From NCBI RefSeq assembly GCF_000002985.6, contig NC_003280.10, positions 3,158,501 through 3,222,500 on the forward strand: a stretch of DNA of 64,000 nt. The letters run 5' to 3'. Within the stretch, counting starts at the first letter, position 1. Each line of letters opens with the position of its first letter. The stretch comes from Caenorhabditis elegans (Eukaryota; Nematoda; Chromadorea; Rhabditida; Rhabditidae). Of the stretch, positions 12,618-23,052 are shown one piece after another. The position numbers and the translations under genes were made by a program. The notes under the pieces were generated by a model. That model had not been told where the DNA came from, did not search any database, and saw nothing but the letters and a program-made list of their open reading frames with translations.

Positions 12618-12830
12618 AGGCCCCACAAACAATGATCTACGAAAAGGAAGAAGTGGCATTGTGCCAAATACACAAAACGCATCATTTCTCGAAGAAAACG
12701 TTACAACGATGCTCTGAAATTACGCATCGCGCGTTGTTTGGCGTGTTTTCCAGCACAAAAATTAAAAAAAAAACCCTGGCACAGTGCCAAATCCGTTTTT
12801 CGTACAGCTTCCCTTTTTGTGAGGCCTCTT
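12618..12830. mobile_element. Foldback MITE with about 50-bp terminal inverted repeats
   Basis: The left end GAGGCCCCACAAA...TACGAAAA...GGCATTGTGCCA is mirrored by a right end reading CTGGCACAGTGCCA...TTTTTCGTACAG...TGTGAGGCCTC. The arms match imperfectly over about 50 bp around a core of about 100 bp. No transposase is encoded, so it is a non-autonomous element. The superfamily was not identified. Confidence 0.6.
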
Positions 12831-12967
12831 TTTTTTAAGCCGGGGTCGGTCGAGAGCCGCACCCCTGTCGGATCCTTCAACCCAGGATGGACCTCCGTGT
12901 CCTAGCCACACAACGGTCTATACAATTTTGAGCCAATTTTCAGCATTCCCGCTTTACCAGAAAAACA

Positions 12968-13734
12968 CTATAACTTGATCAAAATCGGATTTCGAGATGC
13001 TTCACTCAGCATTCCCACTGCCGCAGGACCAACTAACTTGGGCTTTAATAGTTTCATGAAGTACCCAGATACATGATCTCGGTATGGCGGAGTAGTGGTG
13101 ATGAGCACTATTACATTGACTATCGAGTGTTGAGCACCAATTAATAGGGCAAGCTCCGCGATTGCTGAAATTAGCAAGATTTAGAGATCATGTATAAGTG
13201 ATACAAACCTTGATTAGCGCTAAAATTTGTCAGTACGGTGGCTAGTAAGCAGACGAAGGCAACCAATAGCAATAATGAAGCTGCCATCTGGGATACAAGA
13301 CTGATAATTGCAGATTTGTAACGCTGGAGCTGTATTTTAGAGACTCTTAGCTGTAGGGCTTTTAACATCTTGAACATATCCCATGTTGTAATGACAGCTA
13401 CAGTAACGCAGAATAGTGCTTCCATGCAAGCCAAAACTGCGAGAAAATAGCACCATTCGTTGAACGTGTAGATTGCGAAGTCACTAAGATTTTTAAATCT
13501 AGCAAGGTACTCTGGGTAGCAGGTTTCAATATGCTGATACTCCTGGTAAACATTAGCTTGGCTGATAGCGATAACAACTATTATTGGGACACATGTAAAA
13601 CCAGCTGCTCCAAAGTAGTAACTGATTCTTGATACTATGTGCCGATTGAGTAATTTTGCGAAGATTTGATGTTTAGCTACAAAGCAAATAGTCAGACATT
13701 CTATTTGAACAAATGAAGAAGCTATAATCATTGT
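12968..13734 (-). pseudogene. Sri-family chemoreceptor, 5' half missing (split by the Helitron)
   Basis: The 3' half of an Sri gene. One exon (13734-13209) begins after an ATTGCAG acceptor and encodes TM4 (TMIIASSFVQIECLTICF), TM5, the YPEYLARFKNLSDFAIY loop, the DMFKMLKALQ segment and TM6. A second exon (13164-12968) has TM7 (IVLITTTPPYRD) and the C terminus. The usual intron between the YQEYQHIE region and YPEYL is absent. Exons 1 and 2 are missing: 46 bp upstream of the acceptor the sequence becomes the 3' terminus of the Helitron, and no Sri exons on this strand lie beyond it. The C-terminal tail also differs from the other Sri genes here. Probably non-functional. Confidence 0.8.
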
Positions 13735-13780
13735 CTGCAATTTCGACAGTTCAGTGCAAAGTGATTTATTATACATACAA

Positions 13781-13811
13781 CCAGCCGCTGACCGCGCCTC
13801 CGGCGCGGCCG
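13781..13811 (-). other. Helitron 3' terminal hairpin and CTGG end
   Basis: On + the sequence reads CCAG (13781-13784), a short spacer, then GACCGCGCC-TCC-GGCGCGGCC. On the minus strand this is a nine-base stem with a three-base loop (one wobble pair), then AGCGG and CTGG. The next host base is T, as expected for insertion between A and T. Confidence 0.85.
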
Positions 13812-13921
13812 CGACTGGTCGTTTGAAATTTTATTTTAAAAATAAGGAAGTGAAAAATTTTGAAAAAAATTTTTTTTAAATAATTTTTATTAAATCAAAT
13901 CAAGGTTTCTAAAACATTCGT

Positions 13922-16900
13922 TTAAAGAATTTCGGTAAAAACAATATTTGTGATTCGGCCGTCAGGGGCTCGAACAGGGAATTGAGTTCGTTTCAGTTTG
14001 AAAGACAAATTCTTATCATGATAACATTCGATTCGAGGGATGATTACAAATTTTCCTTTTCTTTCGCCACATGCAAATCGGCATCCAATTGTTCGTCGTC
14101 CTAAGGATTCCACCACAAAGCGAGATCCATTGCAGAGACCTCCCGATACATCAAGGTTTCTGAGCAGCATAACCACCGATCCCTTTTTCAGTTTCAGCAC
14201 ATGTGGGGGGAGAGTCGAAGGGGTCATCTTGTTCAGAAATTCTGTTGGGTAGTGCATGTGATCTGCTGGATCATCTGTTACAATTTCATCTCTTGATAAA
14301 TAGATTCTTTCTTCTCCTATCCCTCTGGAATGAACATCTTCGTTGAGAAGGGTGACATCAACGTTTTTTGGAGTAAGAATCACATTTTCGCAGGGATCAG
14401 AAGTTGATGGGTCGATTACATCTCCAAAAACTTTCTCGACAATATTTCCATCACATAAAGAAAAAGGGATTTGAACTTTCGATTCAGAATCATTTAGGGA
14501 ACCATCGCCAACACCGAGAAGAAAGTTCATCCATTCCGTGTCGTTTGTGGTAACTCTCATGTTTGAGTGGAGGCGTAGAGTCTCAAACTGATTCCACAGA
14601 GGCGAACTCTTGATACAGGCATCGACTTGATCAGCTCTCGACCCTTTTTCGACAATGGGAAGGATTTGTCGGAAATCTCCGCCCAAAATGACTATTTTTC
14701 CTCCAAATGGTTGATCGACTTGAGTGATATCCCGAAGAAGAGAATCAAACGTGTTGAGAGCTGTTTTTGGAATCATCGAAGCCTCGTCACAAATGAACAC
14801 ATCGGTATTAGCAAGTTCTCTGGCATCTTTCAATTGCCTTCGGTGAAGCGACGACTCACATCGATCATGAATGTTCAATTTGAGAAGAGACACCATAGTT
14901 CGACCTCCTGGAAGTAAATGTGCCGCGATTCCAGTCCATGCTGTGCAAGCCGCCTGGAATAAAAACATGTTAGGAATAAAAATGAATTAGTTGATAGTTA
15001 CCATTTTATTTTCTCCAATTATCATATTGTACAATGCAATGTACAGATATGTTTTACCACTTCCTCCGGGACCATCCAAAAAGAAGAGACGGGGTAAAGT
15101 AGGGTCGTGTAGCGCTCCCACGATACGCTCGAAGACGTATTTCTGGTCCGAGTTGAGGGTTTGAAATAGTCGAACGCCCTCTGCTGCACATTGGGATGGA
15201 TCGCTTGTATTTAGATAGATGTCAGTCGGATGCATTGAAGGCTCAGGAACGTAATCATTGAAAGCTTTGCCTCCTCTGAAAACATATATTTCCACTATAA
15301 ATATAAGTTTAGAGATGATAGCTACCTGTGAAGTCGACTGGAAATATCAAAATAGGCCAAAGCTTCAGCTTCATCATCTCTGGCTCCTGCGTGACGATAA
15401 TCCTCACTGAGATCGCGTTTTACGGTATCCCACAATACCTGAGGCTCGTGAACCTCATTGAAGAGTAGAATAGAACTGAACAAAGATCGTAGGGCAGCAG
15501 GAACCGAGCATCCAATCCACTCTTTCAGCGATTTTAAATATTCACTATCATCCTTCAGCAGTCCACGTGCCTTAGCTGCTTCAACGAAAGTGGGGTAAAC
15601 TACAGGCACTCCATCATCATCTATGACAGTTCGAATATCCTCAAAAGAAGTAGCTCCTTTTGTGTTTAGTAGAAGAATGCGAAGAACATAACGTTCAGTT
15701 TCACTGGGAGCAACTGTGTACATTCTGCCAATTTGTCGGATTCCACGCTTTCGGGTTTTCCAGCAGCGCTCTTTTTGATCGAATGTGAATTAAGATGGCA
15801 TGTCAATGTAATGCAATTCGTCGACAAATGAATCGGACATGGAACCACTCTGCACTGTTTCTTCGCTAATTTTGTTAATTTTGAACCAAGCTGTCAGAGT
15901 TGTATCTTTTTCAGGCGTAGACTGCAACTGATCCTTTGTTACATTTGAAGGAAATACCACAACTTGAAAACCCGGAAGATGGACAGCTAGTCGATATACC
16001 GTGTCAGACTTTCTCTCAATCTTAAATCCGAAGAGATGGTGGATGGCCTCCGGAGCACACACGTATCGAGCATCAAGGTGGGCTTTAATCTCATCAACGA
16101 TTCCTTCTTTCAGTCTACTCCGAATGATGTTTAGAGCAGCACGATCATGTCCCTTGTACACGTACTTAAATAAGTACTTCACAGCTTCAATGAAAGCACA
16201 AATTTCGACGTTGATGTGAGCATTGTACCGAAGCAGAAAGTAAGAGTTATACGGAACGATGAATCTGTTATCCATCTTATGACCTTATGGATATGTCAAT
16301 GGATCACATATCTTATCAATATCACGAATTGCAGTGAGACCTCCTCCTCTTGGATGAATAGCTAGAGATCTTGAAGCTGGAATATCCTGATCTTCTCCGA
16401 CAAATACAACTGCCACTTCATTTGATACGGGGACATTGTAACAACGACGATCTTTAGTAGTTGAAATGTCGAAGATTAGTCGAACCTCCTCGGCAACTCT
16501 TCCTTCTTTCAGAGCATCGGTGTTTTCTTTCTCTTCCACCTCTGCCATCATTTTATAAGCTTTAGCGTATGGGTTCCTAGTCGAAATGAGTTTCGTGAGC
16601 TCTGCCATCAACTGCGGATCACATTTTGAATTTGCAGGATTTCCTAATCTTTCTTCGATAGCTTGAGCTGTGTCCAGAATATAAATTTGGCCGTATGATG
16701 GTCTTCCTCCAGGTTCTGGATGAAGAGGCCCTGCTAAGTGATACACTTGGCCGTGGATGCGGTAGCAATATGGACCATGTCCTTTTGGAATATCGAGATG
16801 GGCACCCATTGAAGCCATGGAAAAAGCAGAGTTGAATTGCCGAATATTTGATTGGAAGTTTTTGCCTCAATCGAATCTCCGAGAAGAAGATCCTTCAATC

Positions 16901-17462
16901 GATCGGGATAGTCGGCGAACTTATCATCGATGGAGGTTGTCAGTCCAAAATTGCAACACATGTTGATATGATCAGTGGAGCCGCTTACTTCATCTGAAAT
17001 TAAATTTGCTGCATGGTAAAATTCAACGTTCATTTGTAAAAATATTATTTAAAAACTTACTTTCGAAAAAGACGGCTTTACAGTGATCACATGTCTTGCT
17101 CATCGGGCCAAGATAGTTGGGTCCATCGGATATACCTTTTGCTTCTCTTCTTTCTCTTGCTTTACGTTCTCTATCTTTCAGTAGCAACACTTTCAGTTCG
17201 TCTTTGGACTCAGAAGCTTTTTTTTTACGTTTCCTATCCTGATCGTATTGATGGCGTGCTTCTCTTTCTTCTGATGACTCTTTTCCACGCTGTTTCCTTT
17301 TGCGTTCAGCTCCAGAACTATCACTAAAAACATTTATTTTACTAACAAATAAACTTAGAAAATAAAAACTTACCTTTTAAATCTAGAACGTGTCCTTTTT
17401 GAAACAGGCTCTTGGGAATCAGATGTTGAAGGGAAATCAGTTTTTTGTGAGAATTCGTTCAT
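13922..17462 (-). pseudogene. Helitron protein: N-terminal domain plus Pif1-type helicase, Rep domain deleted
   Basis: The start ATG is at 17462. Visible in order: a basic N terminus; a CDHC zinc-like motif (about 17070); MCCNFG; the N-terminal signature YCYRIHGQVYHLAGPLHPEPG, cut here at 20 residues as YCYRIHGQVYHLAGPLHPEP, and YGQIYILDTAQA (16285-16818); a jump from DPLTYP-stop to MDNRFIVPYN (about 16276-16287); then the helicase with Walker A GPGGSGKT (about 15075), DEASM Walker B, and GGDFRQILPIV. Introns at 15001-14954 and 15326-15279 have canonical sites. Inactivating changes: the roughly 400-residue Rep (HUH) nuclease segment is absent at the jump; a TAA at 15790-15792 interrupts MPS-FTFDQK; a one-base deletion in an A run (+ strand T5 at 16859-16863) shifts frame before MASMGAH; and the last helicase motifs are missing after VFTEIL. 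Confidence 0.85.
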
Positions 17463-18345
17463 AGTTAATAATTCTTCGGATTCCTCTGTAAAATATTGAC
17501 TATCACAAACAATAATTTAAAAAAAAACGAAAAAATGAAGAGAAAAGAAATTTTTTTTCGATAGAACAGATAAAACAGGGGAAGATTTTTTTTTGTAATA
17601 ACCAAAATCGTACTATAGATAATTGAAAACTGTAGTTCGGCAAAAAAGTATAATACCATTTTTTTTCAAAAAACACAACCTAAAACAGAGAAACAAATTT
17701 TAAATTTTGTAATTAATGTACAGTAAACAAAAAATACTGTAAACACTACTGTAAACAACAGTTCACTAATACAGTAAACAACAAAAACATAAAAACAAAT
17801 CTTGAATTTCGTAATTAATGTACAGTAAATAACGAAAACAGAAAAACAAATTATAAATTTCGTAGAGTGTGTTAAAAAAATACAGTCAAATTATGTATTT
17901 AGAAAAGTTTTTGACATTCCGGTCAACAAAACAATCTAATTTACTAAAATAAATATAGAACATCCTGAAATGCTGCAGAGAGAGGCTGGAGTCGACAAAA
18001 TTACTCCACCCAATGAGGCATTTTGTCGTTCGAATTTTTTTTTAATTTGAAGTCTCATGAACTTAACAAAATTTTCTAGGACATTGCATTCAGTGGATTT
18101 CAGAAGGTTTCAGACGTTTCTCAACTTTAAACAATTTCTTAACTTTTAGAAGTTAAGAAAATTTCCATCAATTTTCCTCCAAAATGTTTTCAAAGAATTA
18201 AAATTTGAATTACCGCCAAAATGTTTTCAAAAAATTAAAATTTGAATTCCCGTCAAAATGTTTTTATAAAAGTGAAATTTGAATTCCCACCAAAATGTTT
18301 TCAAAAAAATTTAAAACCAAGGGGGCGGGGCCAATGGGACCCTTC

Positions 18346-19205
18346 TTGAGTTAAAATTCAAATTTTTTCCTGACTACAGTAACCCTACCATAATCCTACA
18401 GTACTCCTACAGTACCATTACAGTACTTTGACATTATCCTCCACCAACTCCCAACCCAATATCTCTTCAAATGGTTAAAATTCACATTTTTCATAACTAC
18501 AGTAACCCTACCGTACTCCTACAGTACTCCAACAATACCATTACAGTACCTTGACATTATCCTCCACCAACTCCCAACCCAATATCTCTTCAAATGGTTA
18601 AAATTCACATTTTTCATAACTACAGTAACCCTACCGTACTCCTACAGTACTCCAACAATACCATTACAGTACCTTGACATTATCCTCCACCAACTCCCAA
18701 CCCAATATCTCTTCAAATGGTTAAAATTCAAATTTTTCCTAACTACAGTAACCCTACCGTATACCTACAGTACTCCTACAGTACCACTACAGTACCTTGA
18801 AATTATCCCTCACCAACTCCCAACCCAATACCTCTTCTGTAGACGAAAACTCAACTTTTCCTAACTACAGTAACCCTACCGTATACCTACAGTACTCCTA
18901 CAGTACCACTACAGTACCTTGAAATTATCCCTCACCAACTCCCAACCCAATACCTCTTCTGTAGACGAAAACTCAACTTTTCCTAAACTACAGTAACCCT
19001 ACCGTATACCTACAGTACTCCTACAGTACTACTACAGTACCTTGACATTATCCCTCACCAACTCCCAACCCAATACCTCTTCTGTAGACAAAAACTCAAT
19101 TTTTCCTAATCTACAGTAACCCTACCGTATACCTACAGTACTCCTACAGTACTACTACAGTACCTTGACATTATCCCCCGGCAACTCTTAACCCAATACC
19201 TTTTC
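18346..19205. repeat. 122-bp minisatellite, about seven copies
   Basis: Units contain CACCAACTCCCAACCCAATA, then CTACAGTAACCCTACCGTA and several CTACAGTACTC pieces; starts recur every 122-125 bp from about 18442 to 19180. The last three full copies share TCTTCTGTAGACGAAAACTC, the earlier ones TCTTCAAATGGTTAAAATTC, so the array grew in two phases. It lies inside the 5' non-coding part of the Helitron. Confidence 0.9.
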
Positions 19206-19660
19206 CAACTACAGAAAAGAGAGTTGAAAGATCAAAGATCAAACTACAAACTACAAACGGACGGAAGGACACGCGCTTTATATATAGTAAATGATGTCTA
19301 ATCCTCTGCAACAAAGAGGATCAGATTTTATATTTTTTGTACTTTCATCTTATCAATTCCCTTATCTTTTAATTGAATGTATCCACCCACAACTTTAAGT
19401 ACATTCCAATCCATTTCCCGCCCATTTTGATGTATATAAAACAAAACCTTTTTATAATAAAGAACGACAAAACCAGAGGAGGCTGTTAATAGACTTCACG
19501 GCAGCCGCCGCGATAGGGTTTCCGGCGGTTGTCGTGACATAGCCCACATAATCAAAATGACTAACTTTTTCATTTCACCACGTGCATTGCACAATTTTCA
19601 CCTGCGGCTTCTCCTCGATTCGATTGAACGTTAACCTTGCCATGTTTTTTTTGTTCACTA

Positions 19661-21197
19661 ATGGATATCACATTCGAATTACCCGTATGGCTGGTGTGGT
19701 TTTACCATTGCATGGGTACAATTTCCTTTCTACTGAACACATTCACCATCTACCTCGCCCTTTTTAAAAGCGATACAATCGACAATTTTCGGTATTGCAT
19801 TTTAGTTTTCCAGGTATACATATATTTGAGAGTTTTGACGGTTTTAAAGTATGGAATTTCAGCTTCTATGTACTCTAACGGACTTTTACTTGACATTTCT
19901 TATGCAGCCGATCCCGTTGTTCCCTATAATCGCAGGATATTGCTCTGGGTTTCTGGCAGTTTATCTGAATGCTTCTACGCATTATTTGATGGTATGTAGA
20001 CGATTTTTTTTGGTGATTCTGTTGAAGACTGAAGACTTGGCGGGAATTCAAATTTATCGAAATGAAAATTTTGTTTGATCTTCAAAAAATGCGGGAGTCG
20101 AGACGCAGACATCTTATCTGATTTTGCGTTCTGACGTCACAATTTTTACGGAAAAATATTCCCGCATTTTTTGTAGATCAAACGTGCATCACAAAAGTTA
20201 TGCCGAAAATTGCAAATTTGCCGCTGAAATTTCGGCGAAAGTTCAAATTTTTTAGTGAGAATGTTTGGAAAATTTTAGAAATTTCGGTAAAAAGCAAATT
20301 TCATGATAAAGTTTTGGCGGGAATTTAAATTTTTGGTGAAAAATGTTTAAATATTACAGAGATTCTGTTAAATGGCCTAACTTTTAGCCTAAATCCAAGC
20401 ATTTTTTGGTGAGAATATCTGAAAACACTTGGTATATGTTTCAGGCGTTCATGATGGCTTCAATGTCGGCACAAATGGAATGGCTCGTGTACTGTTTCAT
20501 CAAAAAACACCAGACTATTGGAAAAATATTGAGTACACATATTATTCCTGCAAAATTATTTTTTGTTGGTGAAGCCGGGATCCCGGTTCTGCCGGTTGCG
20601 GTCTTTGTATTGTACAGCATGGCCGGAATGGATCGGGAAGAGCAATTGGGCTATGTTCTAGAGGTACGTGACCCAGAAAACTCAAAAACTCGGCCATGTC
20701 TTGATTGAAATTGGCAACACAAATCAACTTATCAAGTTTGAAATTCTAAGTACAGGTGAAAAATTCTGTTTTTTTTTCAGAACTATCCCCAATTCTTCGC
20801 CGGCTTCACCTCCCTCTCCAATTTTGCAATTTACACCCTGAACTTTTGGTTTCTGCTGATCGCCGCCGTTTCCCTCATCGGCGGCCTAATCTGTGGCCTA
20901 GTTTTTACCTATTCCACGTTGGACATGTTCAAAATGCTGAGAAGCGTTCAACGAAGGATCTCCACTGCTAGCTATAACCGCCACGAGGCCGCCGTAAAAA
21001 GTCTGCTGGCCCAGTTTTCGGTGACGTCACTGTGTGTGGGGCCTCCAGTGATGTTCGTGGTGGTTGTGATGAGCAAATTCCGGTATGCTCAGGTAACCGT
21101 GCAGCTTTTGCTGGCGATTTTTGCGTCACATTCGTCGGTTAATGCGTTGGTGCTTGTGGCGACAACTCCTCCGTTCAGGAATTTTGTTTTGAGGTGA
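19661..21197 (+). CDS. Sri-family 7TM chemoreceptor, intact
   Basis: Four exons: 19661-19813, 19863-19991, 20445-20663, 20781-21197; 918 bp coding, 305 residues. Exon 1 starts MDITFELPVWLVWFYH and ends TIDNFRYCILVFQ; exon 2 carries TDFYLTFLMQPIPLFPIIAG; exon 3 TM4-TM5 with CFIKKHQTIGK; exon 4 TM6-TM7 with DMFKMLRSVQRRIS, YNRHEAAVKSLLAQF and TTPPFRNF, ending LR-stop. The intron seen in most paralogues after TM6 is absent (AQVTVQLLLAIF reads through), and the C-terminal tail exon is missing, making this the shortest complete Sri here. Intron 2 holds a CACGTGGTGTCAGA-type element core. Expected in the membrane of sensory cilia; ligand unknown. Confidence 0.88.
20072..20180. mobile_element. MITE copy (TTTGATCTACAAAAAATGCGGGA family), partial
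   Basis: Inverted TTTGATCTTCAAAAAATGCG and CGCATTTTTTGTAGATCAAA arms flank a GACGTCAC-containing core, inside intron 2 of the Sri gene at 19661. Outer ends (GTGTCAGA...) seen in the copies at 28512 and 61600 are missing. Non-coding. Confidence 0.65.
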
Positions 21198-21211
21198 GGA
21201 TTCGTGGACGC

Positions 21212-21812
21212 GGCACATAGGCACGTAGGCACGTAGGCGCGTAGGCACGTAGGCACGTAGGCACGTAGGCACGTAGACACGTAGGCACGTAGGCAAGTAG
21301 GCACGTGGGCACGTAGGCACGTAGGCACGTAGGCACGTAGGCACGTAGGCACGTAGGCACGTAGGCACGTAGGCACGTTTTAATTTATACATTTATATTT
21401 TTAGACCTATGTATTTTTATATTAGAGCAAGTTTGGACACCCGTCGGCTTCCTGAGGCAAAGTAGGCACGTAGACACGTAGGCACGTAGGCACGTAGACA
21501 CGTAGGCACGTAGGCAGGTAGGCACGTAGGCACGTAGGCACGTAGGCACGTAGGCACGTAGGCACGTTTTAATTTATAAATTTATATTTTTAGACCTATT
21601 TTTATAGTAAAGCAAGTTTGGACACTCGTCGGCTTCCTGAGGCAAAGTAGGCACGTAGGCACGTAGGCACGTAGGCACGTAGGCACGTAGGCACGTAGGC
21701 ACGTTTTAATTTATAAATTTATATTTTTAGACCTATTTTTATAGTAAAGCAAGTTTGGACACTCGTCGGCTTCCTGAGGCAAAGTAGGCACGTAGGCACG
21801 TAGGCACATAGA
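21212..21812. repeat. GCACGTAG 8-bp satellite in four blocks with a shared 95-bp linker
   Basis: Blocks of GCACGTAG (21212-21376, 21464-21566, 21648-21704, 21785-21810) shrink from left to right. They are separated by three near-identical linkers beginning TTTTAATTTATA and ending CGGCTTCCTGAGGCAAAGTA. The repeat starts 15 bp after the stop codon of the preceding Sri gene. Minus-strand frames reading YVPTCLRA are translations of the repeat. Confidence 0.95.
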
Positions 21813-22039
21813 TTTTTGCGATCTATTTTTTTCCATTTATTGCGAGTTTTTTTTTAACTTTAAATTTTCAGAAAACCTCCAAAACGAATATTTGCTCTCA
21901 ATATTTCTACGGTTTTGTAACTCGAATTACTTAAAATATGAGGGTTTTTGTGAATAAACTGTCGTTTTAACATTAAAACAGAATTTACTCGTTATTTATT
22001 AAAACTTTGCACACGTTTTTAGATTGATAAAAATATGTT

Positions 22040-22786
22040 CTACTTTTTCATCGTCAATTTTCGGAAGATTGCTCCAATGACGACCAATGGACTGAGGAAG
22101 ATGCCCTTTTTTAGTGTTTTGGCGAGGCGGTCGGCTATCGCTGAAAAGTAACGGTTTTTTTGCGAAAAAAATTTGGTTTCCTTACCGTAAGCACTGAAAA
22201 TCTCGAAACATCTCTTGAATAAATCCAATTTCGACACAGATTTTTGAACAGAGTTTCCAGGTTCCACATCTCGTTTCGGGAAACTGAATATGGTTTTGAG
22301 AGATTCAAAGCGCGATTCTTTGGATTTTGTCAGATTTTCGATTTCGGCGTGTAATTTTGAGACCTGAAAATGTAAAATTTCAAAAATTTCGAGAAAAGTG
22401 CGAAAAAAAACCCTACAATTTTCTGATGTTCGCTTGTCGAAATTGTGTGCTCCGATTTTGATTTCAAATCTGACGTCTCGATTAAAAGATTCAAGTTCTT
22501 CATTTTTAAGTCGGAATTTGCTTGAGAGACGCCTTCCAGAGACTTTTTCAGCTTTGCCATTTCAGATTCTTCGGCTAATTTCTGTTTTTCCACACGGTTC
22601 TTCATAATTTCATCGACGCTGGCACGCATTTTTGAAGTCTGAATTTTTTTATTGTAAAAAATGTATAAAAGAAGGAATTACCGCATTATTCACTCCTTTT
22701 ATCGAATTTTCAGCGCCGCTCGGAACCGTTTTTGCCACTGTTTTTATCGATTCGAAGCACTTTTTCCATAGCACTTTTGCTGACAT
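22040..22786 (-). CDS. Coiled-coil protein, hydrophobic C-terminal patch, family not recognised
   Basis: Four exons (22786-22682, 22638-22417, 22363-22186, 22140-22040) with canonical sites total 606 bp, 201 residues. The start MSAKVLWKKCFESIKTVAKT follows a TTTTTTGG run. Residues about 36-125 are a charged coiled coil (ASVDEIMKNRVEKQKLAEES, then LKKSLEGVSQANSDLKMKN and SKLHAEIENLTKSKE). The end, KGIFLSPLVVIGAIFRKLTM, is hydrophobic enough for a short membrane hairpin or tail anchor. It is convergent with the Sri gene on its left, and its start faces the truncated DUF1647-type gene. The frame and splice consistency argue that it is a real gene; function is unknown. Confidence 0.7.
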
Positions 22787-22982
22787 TTTTTGGCCTGAAA
22801 TTTGAGTTTTTTTCAAAAAGAAATGGTGAAAAAAGGGAAAAGTTAGCCGAACAGATAACAATTTATAAGGAAATTGTAGATAAAAAGGTAGTTTAGTTTA
22901 AAGGTGGTAGTTGGCCCTTTTTTCGAATGGGTCACTCCGCGCGCTCTACTGTGAAAGAGGTCAGAAATACGGAGCTGGGTCG

Positions 22983-23042
22983 GCGGAACCCGCAAGGTGT
23001 CGGTCGATTTAAAAGAACCCGACACCTCGCGGGTTCCGCTGC
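22983..23042. repeat. Perfectly placed palindrome of the GCAGCCGACA/CGCGGGTTC dispersed repeat
   Basis: The left arm GCGGAACCCGCAAGGTGTCG and the right arm CGACACCTCGCGGGTTCCGC are near-perfect reverse complements around a 14-bp spacer. This is the clearest inverted pair of a motif found many times in the window (see findings). It begins just past the last donor site of the truncated DUF1647-type gene. Confidence 0.85.
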
Positions 23043-23052
23043 CAAAACTCAC

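Larger units (their letters stand above)
13781..19288 (-). mobile_element. Decayed Helitron (rolling-circle transposon), about 5.5 kb
   Basis: The 3' end on the minus strand is textbook Helitron: a 9-bp GC-rich hairpin followed by a short spacer and CTGG, then a host T (13780). The body encodes a spliced Helitron-type protein with a Pif1 helicase (13922-17462) followed by an AT-rich 3' region. The 5' part (17463-19288) is non-coding and includes a 122-bp minisatellite. The 5' terminus is placed near 19288, where the minus strand reads ACTATATATAAAGCGCG, one base off the expected TC start; this boundary is uncertain. It lies in intron 2 of an Sri gene. It cannot be autonomous (see its gene). 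Confidence 0.8.

Noticed and set aside
12563-12838. 91-residue plus-strand frame
   Set aside because: Covers both inverted arms of a MITE; no domain.
14040-14917. Plus-strand frames opposite the Helitron helicase
   Set aside because: Shadows of the helicase coding strand.
21089-21392. Minus-strand proteins with YVPTCLRA repeats
   Set aside because: Translations of the GCACGTAG satellite.
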